In this document: one piece after another, positions 39,844 to 49,418 of the stretch
Layout of the letters: every line of letters begins with the position of its first letter
How positions within the stretch are numbered: the stretch's first letter is position 1
NCBI GenBank assembly: GCA_903900335.1
Contig: CAIUMP010000004.1
Coordinates: 1 to 64,000 of the forward strand
Source: an uncultured Ignavibacteriota bacterium
GTDB taxonomy: Bacteria; Bacteroidota; Ignavibacteria; Palsa-1295
Reading direction: 5' to 3'
DNA length: 64,000 bases
The notes under the pieces: model-generated
Told to the model about the DNA's origin: nothing
The model's input: the letters and a program-made list of their open reading frames with translations, nothing else
The model's database searches: none
Translations under genes and position numbers: made by a program

Positions 39844-40181
39844 GATTTATTGACCTCTTTCTCCTCATACAAATTGAATACAAATCCGAATGGATCGCGG
39901 ACGTAATTGGGCTTACCGGGCCCGTCCCATCGTAGAACAGTGCAGCCCTTCGCTTCCAAGTCGGCTCGCGCTGCATCTAAATCAGAAACATAGAATTCGA
40001 AAATCGGGCCGGGAATAGAAGTGTCTTCATCGAAGTAGATGTGAAAGTTGTCGGACTTTAGATGTGAGTATGTGGACGTACTGTTACCTTCCTCCATTCC
40101 CATGACATCCTTGTAGAATGCGGTCGCTTCCTTCCATTGTCCGGTCGGGAAGTTGACGTTACCGGAGAATTTGTATTTCAT
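39840..40181 (-). CDS. VOC/glyoxalase-family protein
   Basis: [15 protein letters not shown]...[46 protein letters not shown]. Confidence 0.88.
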   Translation of the reverse strand: MKYKFSGNVNFPTGQWKEATAFYKDVMGMEEGNSTSTYSHLKSDNFHIYFDEDTSIPGPIFEFYVSDLDAARADLEAKGCTVLRWDGPGKPNYVRDPFGFVFNLYEEKEVNKS

Positions 40182-40281
40182 GCCACGAAAATACGACGAC
40201 TTTTCACGACGGGTTAGAAATATTTCGGGAAGAGGAATTCTATCAACCGCGTTTGGATGCCATCGCTTTCCTTAACATTAC

Positions 40282-40803
40282 ATGGACCTGCAACCAACCC
40301 TCACCGGCGACCTCCTCCTCCTCCGGCCCCTAAGACATGAGGATTTCGAGGCGCTATATCTCGCCGCGTCCGATCCGCTCATTTGGGAGCTACATCCCCA
40401 GCAGGACAGATACACGCGTCCTGTTTTTCAGAAGTATTTTGACAGCGGCATCGAATTGAAGGGCGCCTTCGCCATCATCGACCGCAAGACGGGAGAGATC
40501 ATCGGTAGCTCGCGATACCATGACTACGATCCAGTTGGGAAGAGTGTCGAGATCGGATACACGTTCCTCACGCGCGCGTATTGGGGCGGCGAGTACAACC
40601 GCGAGTTAAAGGGGTTGATGCTGGAACACGCTTACAAATGGGTTGACGTTGCTCGCTTCTTCATCGGTGGGAATAACTTTCGCTCCCAACGGGCTGTCGA
40701 GAAGATCGGCGCAATTCGCGTGGGTTCCAAATCCGATGAGAGGGGTGTCACGCTTCAGTACAATCTCCCGCGCGAACTGGCGGATTCGATTCTCAAGATG
40801 TGA
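40282..40803 (+). CDS. GNAT-family N-acetyltransferase (RimJ/RimL-like)
   Basis: LLRPLRHEDFEALYLAASDPLIWELHP...GYTFLTRAYWGGEYNRELKGLMLEHAYK...NNFRSQRAVEKIGA. Confidence 0.9.
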   Translation: MDLQPTLTGDLLLLRPLRHEDFEALYLAASDPLIWELHPQQDRYTRPVFQKYFDSGIELKGAFAIIDRKTGEIIGSSRYHDYDPVGKSVEIGYTFLTRAYWGGEYNRELKGLMLEHAYKWVDVARFFIGGNNFRSQRAVEKIGAIRVGSKSDERGVTLQYNLPRELADSILKM

Positions 40804-40804
40804 C

Positions 40805-41353
40805 CTACTTCTTAAATCGCTCGGCCCATTCCTTAAGCGATGCCATGAACGTCGTGAGAATCTTGCGCGTCATTTCATCGGTCAGCTTGCCCGTCTCATC
40901 GAATTTCTCATGCGCTTTTGCGATCATCACTTCCGGCTTGTTCATCGGATAAAGATTGACAAACACGCACACCTGCCGCAGGTGATATTGCGCCCGAGCA
41001 CCTCCCAACAGCCCGGTCGATGCGGTGATGATCCCGCACGGCTTCCCATTGAATGGATTGTCCGCTGGTGGTCGCGAAGCCCAGTCGATCGCGTTTTTTA
41101 ACACACCCGGCAGTGAGTAATTGTATTCCGGGGTTACAAAAAGAATCGCATCGGCCGCACGAATTTGAGTCTTGAGTCGAGTCACGGAGGCCGGGTCGCC
41201 AGCATCCTGCATGTCCTGATTGTAGAGCGGAAGATCGGATATGTCCGCGATCTCGAACGTCATGTCCGGCGGCGCAAGCTCCATGGCGGCATTCAGCGCT
41301 TTGCGGTTGAATGATTCAGTGCGGAGGCTTCCGAGAATTGCGAGGATGTGCAT
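40805..41353 (-). CDS. NADPH-dependent FMN reductase family
   Basis: ILAILGSLRTESFNRKALNAAMELAP...ADAILFVTPEYNYSLPGVLKNAIDWASRP...GKPCGIITAS. Confidence 0.92.
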   Translation of the reverse strand: MHILAILGSLRTESFNRKALNAAMELAPPDMTFEIADISDLPLYNQDMQDAGDPASVTRLKTQIRAADAILFVTPEYNYSLPGVLKNAIDWASRPPADNPFNGKPCGIITASTGLLGGARAQYHLRQVCVFVNLYPMNKPEVMIAKAHEKFDETGKLTDEMTRKILTTFMASLKEWAERFKK

Positions 41354-41470
41354 GATAGGTGGTGAGTAGCGAATAGTCAATTACTATTGAAAAGTAACGA
41401 GCAGCGATTGGATTAGGTGCTATATCAAGTGTACTCACTCGTTACCCGTTACTCGATACTCGTTACGATG

Positions 41471-42175
41471 CTATCCCAGATCGAACAGCAGAAACTCCGC
41501 TCGTTCATCGGATGGGTTGGTTATGGCGATCTCGGCTTCGTTCTCGATGGCGATGCTGTCGCCCGCGGTTAGCGTTTCGCCGTTGACGACGATGCCTCCG
41601 AGAGCCACTTGCAGGAAGCCACCGCGTCCCGCATCGAACGAATGCCTTACGGATGCACCCGTATCCATCAAACTTGCATACACCTTAGCATCCTGATTGA
41701 TAGTGACGGAGCCATCGTTCCCGTCGGGAGAGGCAACAAGACGGAGTGCATTTAGCCGCTGCTCCACCGGGAAATTCTTCTGCTCATAGCTCGGTGCGAT
41801 TCCACGTCGGTTCGGCAGAATCCAAATTTGAAGCAGATGCACCGGCTCCGTTTCGGACGGGTTCGCCTCGCTGTGAAACACGCCTGTGCCGGCGCTCATG
41901 CGCTGCACATCACCGGGACGAATCACATCGCCATTCCCCATCGAATCGCGATGCTCCAGCGCACCAGACATGATATAGGTAATGATCTCCATATCCCGGT
42001 GCGGATGCATCCCGAAGCCCTGACCAGCTGCAACGCGGTCATCATTGATCACACGGAGCGTGCGAAAGTGCATGTGCGCCGGATCGTGATAATCCGCAAA
42101 GGAAAAGGTGTGGTACGTGTTCAGCCAGCCATGATCAAAATGGCCGCGCTCTTCGGAAGGTCGTTTTGTAAGCAT
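41471..42175 (-). CDS. Pirin-family protein
   Basis: HFDHGWLNTYHTFSFADYHDPAHMHFRTLRVINDDRVAAGQGFGMHPHRDMEIITYIMSGALEHRDSMGNGDVIRPGDVQRMSAGTGVFHSE. Confidence 0.95.
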   Translation of the reverse strand: MLTKRPSEERGHFDHGWLNTYHTFSFADYHDPAHMHFRTLRVINDDRVAAGQGFGMHPHRDMEIITYIMSGALEHRDSMGNGDVIRPGDVQRMSAGTGVFHSEANPSETEPVHLLQIWILPNRRGIAPSYEQKNFPVEQRLNALRLVASPDGNDGSVTINQDAKVYASLMDTGASVRHSFDAGRGGFLQVALGGIVVNGETLTAGDSIAIENEAEIAITNPSDERAEFLLFDLG

Positions 42176-42295
42176 AAAAATAGTTGTCTTCCCGTACAAC
42201 AATGCGGCGTTCCCCCGGCATTCCCTGGCAAGGTGGGGAATGAGTGTTGGGAGTCGGATGGTTATACCTGCCAATTACAGAGTTGATCTTTAATT

Positions 42296-43543
42296 ATGAG
42301 AAAGCTGTCTTCGATCTTTTTACGCACAGCACTGGTGGTGCTCTTGCTGCCGTCTTTCTCGAAGTCGGTTCTATCCCAAGGCAGCTGGGCTGCCGATTCC
42401 TCTATTGGGTTCTTCCCGCGTATGGGACATACCGCGACGGTCATCGGGGGCAAAATTTATGTGATTGGAGGTCGTTTTGGTAGTCCTGCTGATACCGTAC
42501 AGTTATTTGATCCCGAAACGCACACTTGGACGTCATTGGCAACTCTGGGTAAATTCACGTCCCGGCAAGGTCACACTTCAAGTGTGGTCAATGGAAAGAT
42601 ATACGTGATAGGTGGCGACAGCGGAAAATGGTCACCATCTGGTGGACTCGTTAACTCAGTTGAAGTTTTTGACCCTTCGACAAATTCCTGGAGCACTCCG
42701 CAGACCAAGGGGACCTTCATTAACAGACATTGGCATACTTCTGAAGTAGTTGGCGGCAAAATCTATGTCATCGGAGGATATGGAGACACAAGCATTCTTG
42801 GCGCAATCCAGGTGTTCGACCCCACAACAGACGAATGGCAGACGCCCTCAACTAGTGGGACGTTTACTGCTCGGTACGGCTTGGGCTCAGGGGTAATAGA
42901 CGGAAAAATATTCGCTCTCGGTGGCGCGGATAAAGATAGCAATATCGGGATTGTTCAAGTCTTTGATCCCATGACGAGCACGTGGAGTACTCTCGAAACA
43001 ACAGGGACGTTTACACCGCGATCTGGTTTTGCCTCAAGTGTACTCAATAATCGTATTTATGTATTTGGAGGACTTATTCCGCCTTGGGGATGGACTAGTC
43101 TTGTAGAGGTCTTAGACTGCTACTCGAACCAATGGAGTTCCCCTGCCAGGAGTGGCCACTTCTCACCACGCTCCGGGTTGACTGCATCCTCCTTAAATGG
43201 CGAGATCTATGCCCTTGGCGGATTGATGTGTGACGTGGTTCCAAATTGTGTAGTCAACACAAATGAGGTCTTCACCCCCGGCCCGCTTGAAGTAGCAATA
43301 CCGGCTGCCACCACCATTTCTCTCTCTCCCAACCCCACAAGCGGCCCCATCACCATCTCTGGTCTTCCCAATACTGCCTCAAGCCTTTCCATTTTGAACC
43401 TCCTCGGCGAATCCATTCTCTCATTGTCGAACTCAGGTGCGGCGAGATTAACCCTCGATCTCTCAAAACTTCCCCCCAGTTTTTACTATCTCAAAGTGCA
43501 GTCCAGCGAAGGAACCCAACTCCAGAAGCTTTTGAAAAAGTAA
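42296..43543 (+). CDS. Kelch-repeat secreted protein with T9SS C-terminal sorting domain
   Basis: Repeated GKIYVIGG...VEVFDP/T..W kelch motifs; C-terminus ISLSPNPTSGPITISGLP...LNLLGESILS...LPPSFYYLKVQSSEGTQLQKLLKK. Confidence 0.9.
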   Translation: MRKLSSIFLRTALVVLLLPSFSKSVLSQGSWAADSSIGFFPRMGHTATVIGGKIYVIGGRFGSPADTVQLFDPETHTWTSLATLGKFTSRQGHTSSVVNGKIYVIGGDSGKWSPSGGLVNSVEVFDPSTNSWSTPQTKGTFINRHWHTSEVVGGKIYVIGGYGDTSILGAIQVFDPTTDEWQTPSTSGTFTARYGLGSGVIDGKIFALGGADKDSNIGIVQVFDPMTSTWSTLETTGTFTPRSGFASSVLNNRIYVFGGLIPPWGWTSLVEVLDCYSNQWSSPARSGHFSPRSGLTASSLNGEIYALGGLMCDVVPNCVVNTNEVFTPGPLEVAIPAATTISLSPNPTSGPITISGLPNTASSLSILNLLGESILSLSNSGAARLTLDLSKLPPSFYYLKVQSSEGTQLQKLLKK

Positions 43544-43647
43544 CGCCTTCGCACAGGGAGGTGTGGGTGGAATTATTTCCCGGAACACGGGCTTGGTATC
43601 TGACGGTATGCCCCACGTTTGCCGCTTGTCACTAAAATAATCACACC

Positions 43648-44220
43648 ATGAAAAATCACTACACTACCCGCACACCCGGGATCGTGCTCTTCGCAGCCAT
43701 CGCACTTCTGTTTGCATCGAATGCCTTTGCTAGTTTTAACGCCTATCTCGATTTCAAAGATGAGAAGACCGGCAAAGTCACCAAAGTCAAATTGGCACAG
43801 GATGGATCGTTCGAGTCGCCGGTAATGCCAGCAGGGACGTACATTTGCAGCTGGTCATTCGGCACATCGAATCAAACGACCGTCGGCAGCGGCGGCATGA
43901 GTTCGGGCCGCGCTGTAGGTACCTTTAGCGATGGTACGTCGGCAACCCAGTCAGTGTCACCCGCGGCTGCCACCCTAACCTACACCGTCCAAGCACCTCG
44001 CGAATCCAGTTCCGGCATGGCAAGTGGTAAACGTCAACACCAACCGGTCACTGTCAGCAAGAGTATCGACAAGGCCTCGCCGAATCTCTTCAACTTCGAG
44101 AAGATCACCATTGACAATGGCGATAAGATCAGCGGGAAGCTCGAACTGCAGGATGCTGCAGGTAAGGCCTGCTCAATTGCAGCTGTTGCCGGGTATGACG
44201 TGAAGTCCGTGAAGAAGTAA
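43648..44220 (+). CDS. Secreted protein of unknown function
   Basis: Signal peptide-like N-terminus (IVLFAAIALLFASNAFA). Confidence 0.65.
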   Translation: MKNHYTTRTPGIVLFAAIALLFASNAFASFNAYLDFKDEKTGKVTKVKLAQDGSFESPVMPAGTYICSWSFGTSNQTTVGSGGMSSGRAVGTFSDGTSATQSVSPAAATLTYTVQAPRESSSGMASGKRQHQPVTVSKSIDKASPNLFNFEKITIDNGDKISGKLELQDAAGKACSIAAVAGYDVKSVKK

Positions 44221-44246
44221 AGCAAGCAGAACGCATTTCAGTACAG

Positions 44247-44269
44247 AGCCGGGCAACCCCCGGCTTTTG
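44247..44269 (+). terminator. Intrinsic terminator
   Basis: AGCCGGG-caacc-CCCGGCT followed by TTTG. Confidence 0.65.
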
Positions 44270-44330
44270 TCTTCTGTGCGAGGCCGGAATTCTCCAATCA
44301 CTGAGTTCCCGATGTACTCAACCCAAATAC

Positions 44331-44355
44331 AAAGAGGCCCACGAGGGACCTCTTT
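44331..44355 (-). terminator. Terminator downstream of rpsT
   Basis: AAAGAGG...CCTCTTT inverted repeat flanking rpsT. Confidence 0.6.
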
Positions 44356-44379
44356 TAAAAAACTATTTTGATAATTTGC

Positions 44380-44637
44380 TTAAGCCGCGACCTTCGCCTT
44401 GTTGATCGAGCGAGCGAGCTGCGACTTCTTATTCGCCGCGTAATTCTTGTGGACGAGTCCCTTAGCCGCAAGCTTATCGAGCTTGCTCTGGAGTGCCTGA
44501 AGCTGATCGCCAGAGGTCGTCGCCGTGGCGTCGAACGTCTTGAAAAGTTTGCGTAATTCTACTTTTTGGCCCTTATTAGCGATGCGGCGCTTCTCGGAGA
44601 GCCTTACGCGGCGGACTGCGCCTTTATGTCTTGGCAT
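44380..44637 (-). CDS. rpsT: 30S ribosomal protein S20
   Basis: MPRHKGAVRRVRLSEKRRIANKGQKVELRKLFKTFD...LDKLAAKGLVHKNYAANKKSQLARSINK. Confidence 0.95.
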   Translation of the reverse strand: MPRHKGAVRRVRLSEKRRIANKGQKVELRKLFKTFDATATTSGDQLQALQSKLDKLAAKGLVHKNYAANKKSQLARSINKAKVAA

Positions 44638-44761
44638 GAGCTGTTTCTATTCTGCGATTCCAAAATCCTCGATGGGCACATTGCCCAGCTTCTTATTGAG
44701 TGCCGAGTAACGACGTACACCCACGGTTTAGTTCGTGGAAAATAGGATTCCCGGCCACTTC

Positions 44762-46126
44762 CTATGTCTTCAGCTTCTTCTTCTTTGCCGCTGGAAAAAG
44801 CACGTTATTCAGGATCAAACGGTATCCCGGCGAATTCTTGTGCAATTTCAGATCCGTCGCTGGATCCCCGACCTGATGCTGGTAATCCTCTGGGTCATGA
44901 CCACCATAGAACGCGAAGAATCCTTTGCCGAAATTCGAGTAGAGATACCGCACCTGGCCGGCCCCTTCGCGCTCGGCAAGGATCGTCACACTCTTCTTCA
45001 CAAACTGCTTGTGGAACATTGTCGTCTGACCCATGAAGCCCTTAATGACGTTAACATGGTCTTGCGTCAGCATGGTCGGCACGGGATCATATTTAGCGGA
45101 GAACTCGAACAGTGTAAAGTAATCATTGTCCCGCGCGCCGATCTCACTCGGCTGCACATCAATGTCGCTATACTCATAGACGAAGGGGTTCGGGTCGACC
45201 TTAAAATTCTCAAATGCAAAGCATTTCGAATAATCCAGCTTCTTCTGATAACTCGGATCGACCGGATCACCATCGAAGACCTGATCGCAGATGTCATCGT
45301 TCTCCGCCGAAAGGGCAATGTCATACGAATCTGTCGCGGAGCACATCGCGAACATGAACCCACCCGCACCGACGAACTCCTTGATCTTTCTCGCTACCGC
45401 TTTCTTTTCCTCGCTGACTTTCGCAAAGCCCAACTTCTTTGCTTCCGCCTCCAGTTGCCGCACCTGCGCCTGATACCACGGGGCAGTGCTATAACTACCA
45501 AAGAACTTCCCATACTGCCCGGTGAAGTCCTCGTGATGCAAATGCAGCCAGTCATAGCTCTTTAGCTTGTCGCCGATCACTTCATCATCCCACACTTTTT
45601 CGTACGGCACCTCGGCATACTCCAGTACCAGCGTAACGGCATCGTCCCACGGCTGAAACCCTGGGGGCACATAGACCGCGATCTTCGGCGGCTTCTCCAA
45701 CTTAACCACATCCATGTTCTTTGCCTCCGACTGAACAAGAGAATAGATCGAATTCGCCGCTGCTGCATCGATCGTCTCGAACGAAACGCCACGTATCCGA
45801 CACTCGGCGGCCAGCAGATCGGAGTAATCCGCCATGAAACTGCCACCGCGATAATTCAGCAGCCAGTCAACAGCGGTCGCATGTTGCAGCGCCCAAAAGG
45901 TAATGCCGTATGCCTTGAGATGATCGGTCTGATCCAGATCCATCGGGATTAGCAGCTTTTGCTGCGCACGAACAGCCACGGGCGAGACCAGCGCCGTGGA
46001 AGTAATTAACGAGAAGAGAAGGATACGTAAGAATTTCATCTGCTTCAAAACCGGTATTGACCACAAAGTATTACTCTGACGACAGCCAGTCACCTCCGGT
46101 TTCATCCTATTAATTCGTACCACCAC
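44762..46126 (-). CDS. Secreted protein of a family often labelled 'asparagine synthetase B' in Bacteroidota; function uncertain
   Basis: QQKLLIPMDLDQTDHLKAYGITFWALQHATAVDWLLNYRGGSFM; signal peptide near MKFLRILLFSLITSTALVSPVAVRA; no glutaminase or AsnB motifs seen. Confidence 0.65.
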   Translation of the reverse strand: MVVRINRMKPEVTGCRQSNTLWSIPVLKQMKFLRILLFSLITSTALVSPVAVRAQQKLLIPMDLDQTDHLKAYGITFWALQHATAVDWLLNYRGGSFMADYSDLLAAECRIRGVSFETIDAAAANSIYSLVQSEAKNMDVVKLEKPPKIAVYVPPGFQPWDDAVTLVLEYAEVPYEKVWDDEVIGDKLKSYDWLHLHHEDFTGQYGKFFGSYSTAPWYQAQVRQLEAEAKKLGFAKVSEEKKAVARKIKEFVGAGGFMFAMCSATDSYDIALSAENDDICDQVFDGDPVDPSYQKKLDYSKCFAFENFKVDPNPFVYEYSDIDVQPSEIGARDNDYFTLFEFSAKYDPVPTMLTQDHVNVIKGFMGQTTMFHKQFVKKSVTILAEREGAGQVRYLYSNFGKGFFAFYGGHDPEDYQHQVGDPATDLKLHKNSPGYRLILNNVLFPAAKKKKLKT

Positions 46127-46259
46127 CCCGCCAAACCTTCTCGCACCCGAACCTGCTACCTTTTTTGCATTCGAAAATTCATAAAGGCACCATTTTCTTG
46201 AAAACGGGTGCCCCTATTCTCTCAATTGTGTTTTCATTTAATGAACGCCCACTCCTTTC

Positions 46260-46287
46260 TGTCATTCCCGCGGATGGGGGAATCCAG
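46260..46287 (+). repeat. Solo arm of the TGTCATTCCCGCG repeat
   Basis: TGTCATTCCCGCGGATGGGGGAATCCAG, matching an arm of the 30683..30766 element. Confidence 0.75.
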
Positions 46288-46536
46288 TTCCAGCATGAAT
46301 AAGTGCCCAATTGAAAGCAGGTGCCCATAGCCCATCCTACAACATAACATATCCAAAACCCAAAGTCAAGAGTGTTCAGAACATTTTCTGAATTTCGCTT
46401 CCTTGCGTGGCTCGGCGCTTCCTCGCCCGGGATCCAATATTCTGAACCGAACTCAGTGCGTAGACGTGAACTGCCCACAGCCTAGCTGAATGCGATGGAT
46501 GATGGAACGGAGGTGCAGCGAAAAATAACTTAGCCG

Positions 46537-46896
46537 TTACGATTTCAGGGGCTGCGCTGCCGCTCTTTTCGCTGTTCGCGATGCTACGATCGCCCCGGCA
46601 ACCGTGCCCGCGAGTGTCGGGAGCAGAAATCTCGGACCCTGTGACAGGATCACTTCCTGCTTCTCCACTGCAATCATGATCAAGACCACAACCACCGGAA
46701 TGCTATCAAGAGCCAGCATGATACGCCAGTCCTTGCTAAGAGCATCGGCATGGCCTCGGGAAAGCAGTAGTTGGCAGGCGAAGAAGTAGAGCAACAGTAC
46801 AACAGCCATCGCATCAAGCCCGGCCGACTCTCCCACGAACATCCCCACGAGAAATGAACCAACACCAAGTAAAAACGCAATCCACGTTTTACCCAT
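46537..46896 (-). CDS. Small integral membrane protein
   Basis: Multiple hydrophobic segments (WIAFLLGVGSFLVGMFVG, AMAVVLLLYFFACQLLL, IPVVVVLIMIAV). Confidence 0.6.
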   Translation of the reverse strand: MGKTWIAFLLGVGSFLVGMFVGESAGLDAMAVVLLLYFFACQLLLSRGHADALSKDWRIMLALDSIPVVVVLIMIAVEKQEVILSQGPRFLLPTLAGTVAGAIVASRTAKRAAAQPLKS

Positions 46897-47164
46897 TTCT
46901 TCCTGCTATTTATTTGAGCACCGGCATCAAAAACACCTCGCGAATGCGCTCGGTGCCCATTTGAACGAGTGTGTCCTCGCCCCGCGTGGTTAGGCGTCTC
47001 CGCCCGACATCTACGTTCATCTTTTACCTTTTTCCCCAAGGGGCGGTGTAAAACGAGCGGCAATAGGTACTTCGTCCTTCCAGGACTCCACCCCGTCTCG
47101 CTTCCAGCACCCTGCATTCCGCTGCGCTACATGCATGGCTGCGAGCACGCCGTCGCTCCGCGAC

Positions 47165-47336
47165 TCGATACCGCGGTGATCTGTACGTCGCTCTCGTGTC
47201 CCTTGGGCGCCTTGAAGAGCAGGGAGTAGCCCCGCTTCGAATTAAACGGCGGATCGAGATAGATGAGGTGAGCACTCTCCGAGGGGATGTAGTCTCAGAG
47301 AATGTGGAGATCGTCGCCGAAGTAGAGTTTGTTCAC
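47165..47336 (-). pseudogene. Remnant of a site-specific DNA (adenine) methyltransferase N-terminus
   Basis: Reverse strand reads (V/M)NKLYFGDDLHIL*DYIPSESAHLIYLDPPFNSKRGYSLLFKAPKGHESDVQITA; internal TGA then abrupt divergence. Confidence 0.7.
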
Positions 47337-47394
47337 AGGGTGCAAATTTACGGAATAAGCTCTGCCGGGTTGTCATGCGCACTTATTGCACCCC

Positions 47395-49404
47395 CTAAAA
47401 CGCATCCCCTCTGAGCTTCCTCGCTCGCTCGCGCGCGTCCGTGGTGAAGTTGGAGTTGGGATAGTGTGCGAGGAATTCCTCGTAGAGCTTCTGTGCTTTG
47501 GCTTTGTCGTGCAGTTCGCGCTCGACGATCTCCGCTTCGCGGAATGCTGCTTCGTCCAATAGTGGACTGGTGAGCATCGTCTCCTGCATCTTCGCCAGGG
47601 TTTGCGTTGCTTCTATTGCGCGGCTGAGCTTCACCAGCATCTCTGCGTGACGAAGCGTGGCGTCATCCGAGAGCGGGGAAGCCGCCATCAGCTGCGCTAG
47701 CGCCGCATAGCCCGAATCCGCCTCGGCATACTTGCGCGAATACTCGAGGAGAGCCGAGCGTGCGAAGATCCCGAGCGATCCGCGTCCGGCAACTGTGTTG
47801 TTCTCTTGAATCAGCGCGGAGAGCGCAATGGCATCGTTAGCAAAATCACTTCCGGCATCACTAGCAACCGCTTGTAGCTTCACGAGCGCGGTATCAAAAT
47901 TCATCTGATAATAGTCACACAACGCACGCTCATAAAGGATATGGCTGCGGATCTCTCCGTCATTGGGCATTCGTCGAACCATCATTATCTGTTCGATCTT
48001 TTGCAGCCGTTGCTCTGCCAGCGGGAAGTTCTGAGCGGCGATCGCGATATCAACGAGTCCGAAGGCGGATGTCTTCGCATACTCCGTCAGTCCCATCGTA
48101 GAGTGCTCGAGCACGCTCTCGTAATCCTTTGTCGCTCTTCCCAGATCGAAGAGCTGATGGAATGCAAGATTGCCCGCGTGTGTCAGTGCTTCGAGCGGCA
48201 AGTCCATCATGCCCTGACCGGCGGGCTGCGTTGCCGCGTATGCCTCGAAATCTGAAGCGATTTGAAGCAGCGAATCCTTTGGCAATGTGCGCGAGAGATA
48301 ATAACTCTCCGCAGTCTTCAGTGCTCCAAGCTCTGCCTGCCCGATGAAGAAACGTTGTTGCGGAGCGTTGCCCGTCTTGAACCGCGCTATCGCTTGACGA
48401 TATGCCTCCACAGCGACATCCAGCGCCCCTTCGCTGCGCACGCGGTCTGCGAATTGCAGCAGCTCGAATCCCTGCCCGGTACGATCGGCCTGACCAGACT
48501 GGTCATCTAGCTTGAGCATCGTAGCAAGCGACTTCGTGTAGTCTTTCTTCTCCGCATACAACCAGGAGAGCAACCGCATGTTCGCGCGCACGGGTCCAGC
48601 AGCAAGAATGACCTTCTCCAGCGCTGTGAGTACGGTCGTACGTGAAAGTGAATCGGTCATGTATTGCGCCAACTGTTGCTCGACCAACCCAAGATTGCCC
48701 TCATTCACCTTCAATAGATTCAGAAACTCCTGCGAAGCACGGTCGAAATTACCCAGCCGCAGATAGAGCCCTGCCATTTGGCTCGAACACATATCCGCAT
48801 CCGCGCCCGCAAGCTTTCGCATCTGGTCAAGCACTTCCAGCGCATCCTGATTATAGGAGACATCCATCATCGCATAGACGATGGGGAAGAGCTGGGCACA
48901 ATCTGTTGCACTGACAGCGTCCTGTGCTTTATGGAATGCATCAAGCGCTTGGGTGCGCTTGTTCATTCGTGCTTCGATCCGAGCATACGTAAGCAGTACA
49001 TCGAGCGAGCCATCTTGCGCCAAACGATAGTTGACGATCTTCTCGGCCTCGTCATAGCGCTTGAGTTGCACGAGCGTCCTGGTGAGGCCATCGAAGACGA
49101 TCTCGTCAGTTGGATTGGTATGATAGAGTATCTCGTAAATGCGGCACGCGTTCTGGATGTCACGCGTCTCTTCATAGACTTCCGCAAGCCGCATCTTTTG
49201 TTGATACTCCTGCGGATTCATGGGCGGCGCGTTTCGCTCATCATCTGGAGGTGTTTGTGCCACCGCAAGCTGAGTTATGCAGAGTAGCAGCACCGCAGCC
49301 ACAATGCCTCGGCGGATGATCCTGCCCAAACGGTTATATGATGACCAATACATTGTTCGACCCCAAAAAAAACGACTTCGAAAAGAGAGAGGGATACGCC
49401 GCAC
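47395..49404 (-). CDS. TPR-repeat protein with signal peptide
   Basis: MRLAEVYEETRDIQNACRIYEILYHTNPTDE...; C-terminal KAQKLYEEFLAHYPNSNFTTDARERARKLRG. Confidence 0.8.
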   Translation of the reverse strand: MRRIPLSFRSRFFWGRTMYWSSYNRLGRIIRRGIVAAVLLLCITQLAVAQTPPDDERNAPPMNPQEYQQKMRLAEVYEETRDIQNACRIYEILYHTNPTDEIVFDGLTRTLVQLKRYDEAEKIVNYRLAQDGSLDVLLTYARIEARMNKRTQALDAFHKAQDAVSATDCAQLFPIVYAMMDVSYNQDALEVLDQMRKLAGADADMCSSQMAGLYLRLGNFDRASQEFLNLLKVNEGNLGLVEQQLAQYMTDSLSRTTVLTALEKVILAAGPVRANMRLLSWLYAEKKDYTKSLATMLKLDDQSGQADRTGQGFELLQFADRVRSEGALDVAVEAYRQAIARFKTGNAPQQRFFIGQAELGALKTAESYYLSRTLPKDSLLQIASDFEAYAATQPAGQGMMDLPLEALTHAGNLAFHQLFDLGRATKDYESVLEHSTMGLTEYAKTSAFGLVDIAIAAQNFPLAEQRLQKIEQIMMVRRMPNDGEIRSHILYERALCDYYQMNFDTALVKLQAVASDAGSDFANDAIALSALIQENNTVAGRGSLGIFARSALLEYSRKYAEADSGYAALAQLMAASPLSDDATLRHAEMLVKLSRAIEATQTLAKMQETMLTSPLLDEAAFREAEIVERELHDKAKAQKLYEEFLAHYPNSNFTTDARERARKLRGDAF

Positions 49405-49418
49405 CTTCTATGGAATGA

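Noticed and set aside
44762-46126. Naming the product asparagine synthetase B
   Set aside because: The label is used for this family, but no N-terminal Cys glutaminase or ATP-pyrophosphatase motif is visible and the protein has a signal peptide.
46179-46478. 99-aa minus-strand ORF
   Set aside because: Spans a dispersed TGTCATTCCCGCG repeat arm, has no domain signal, and looks non-coding.
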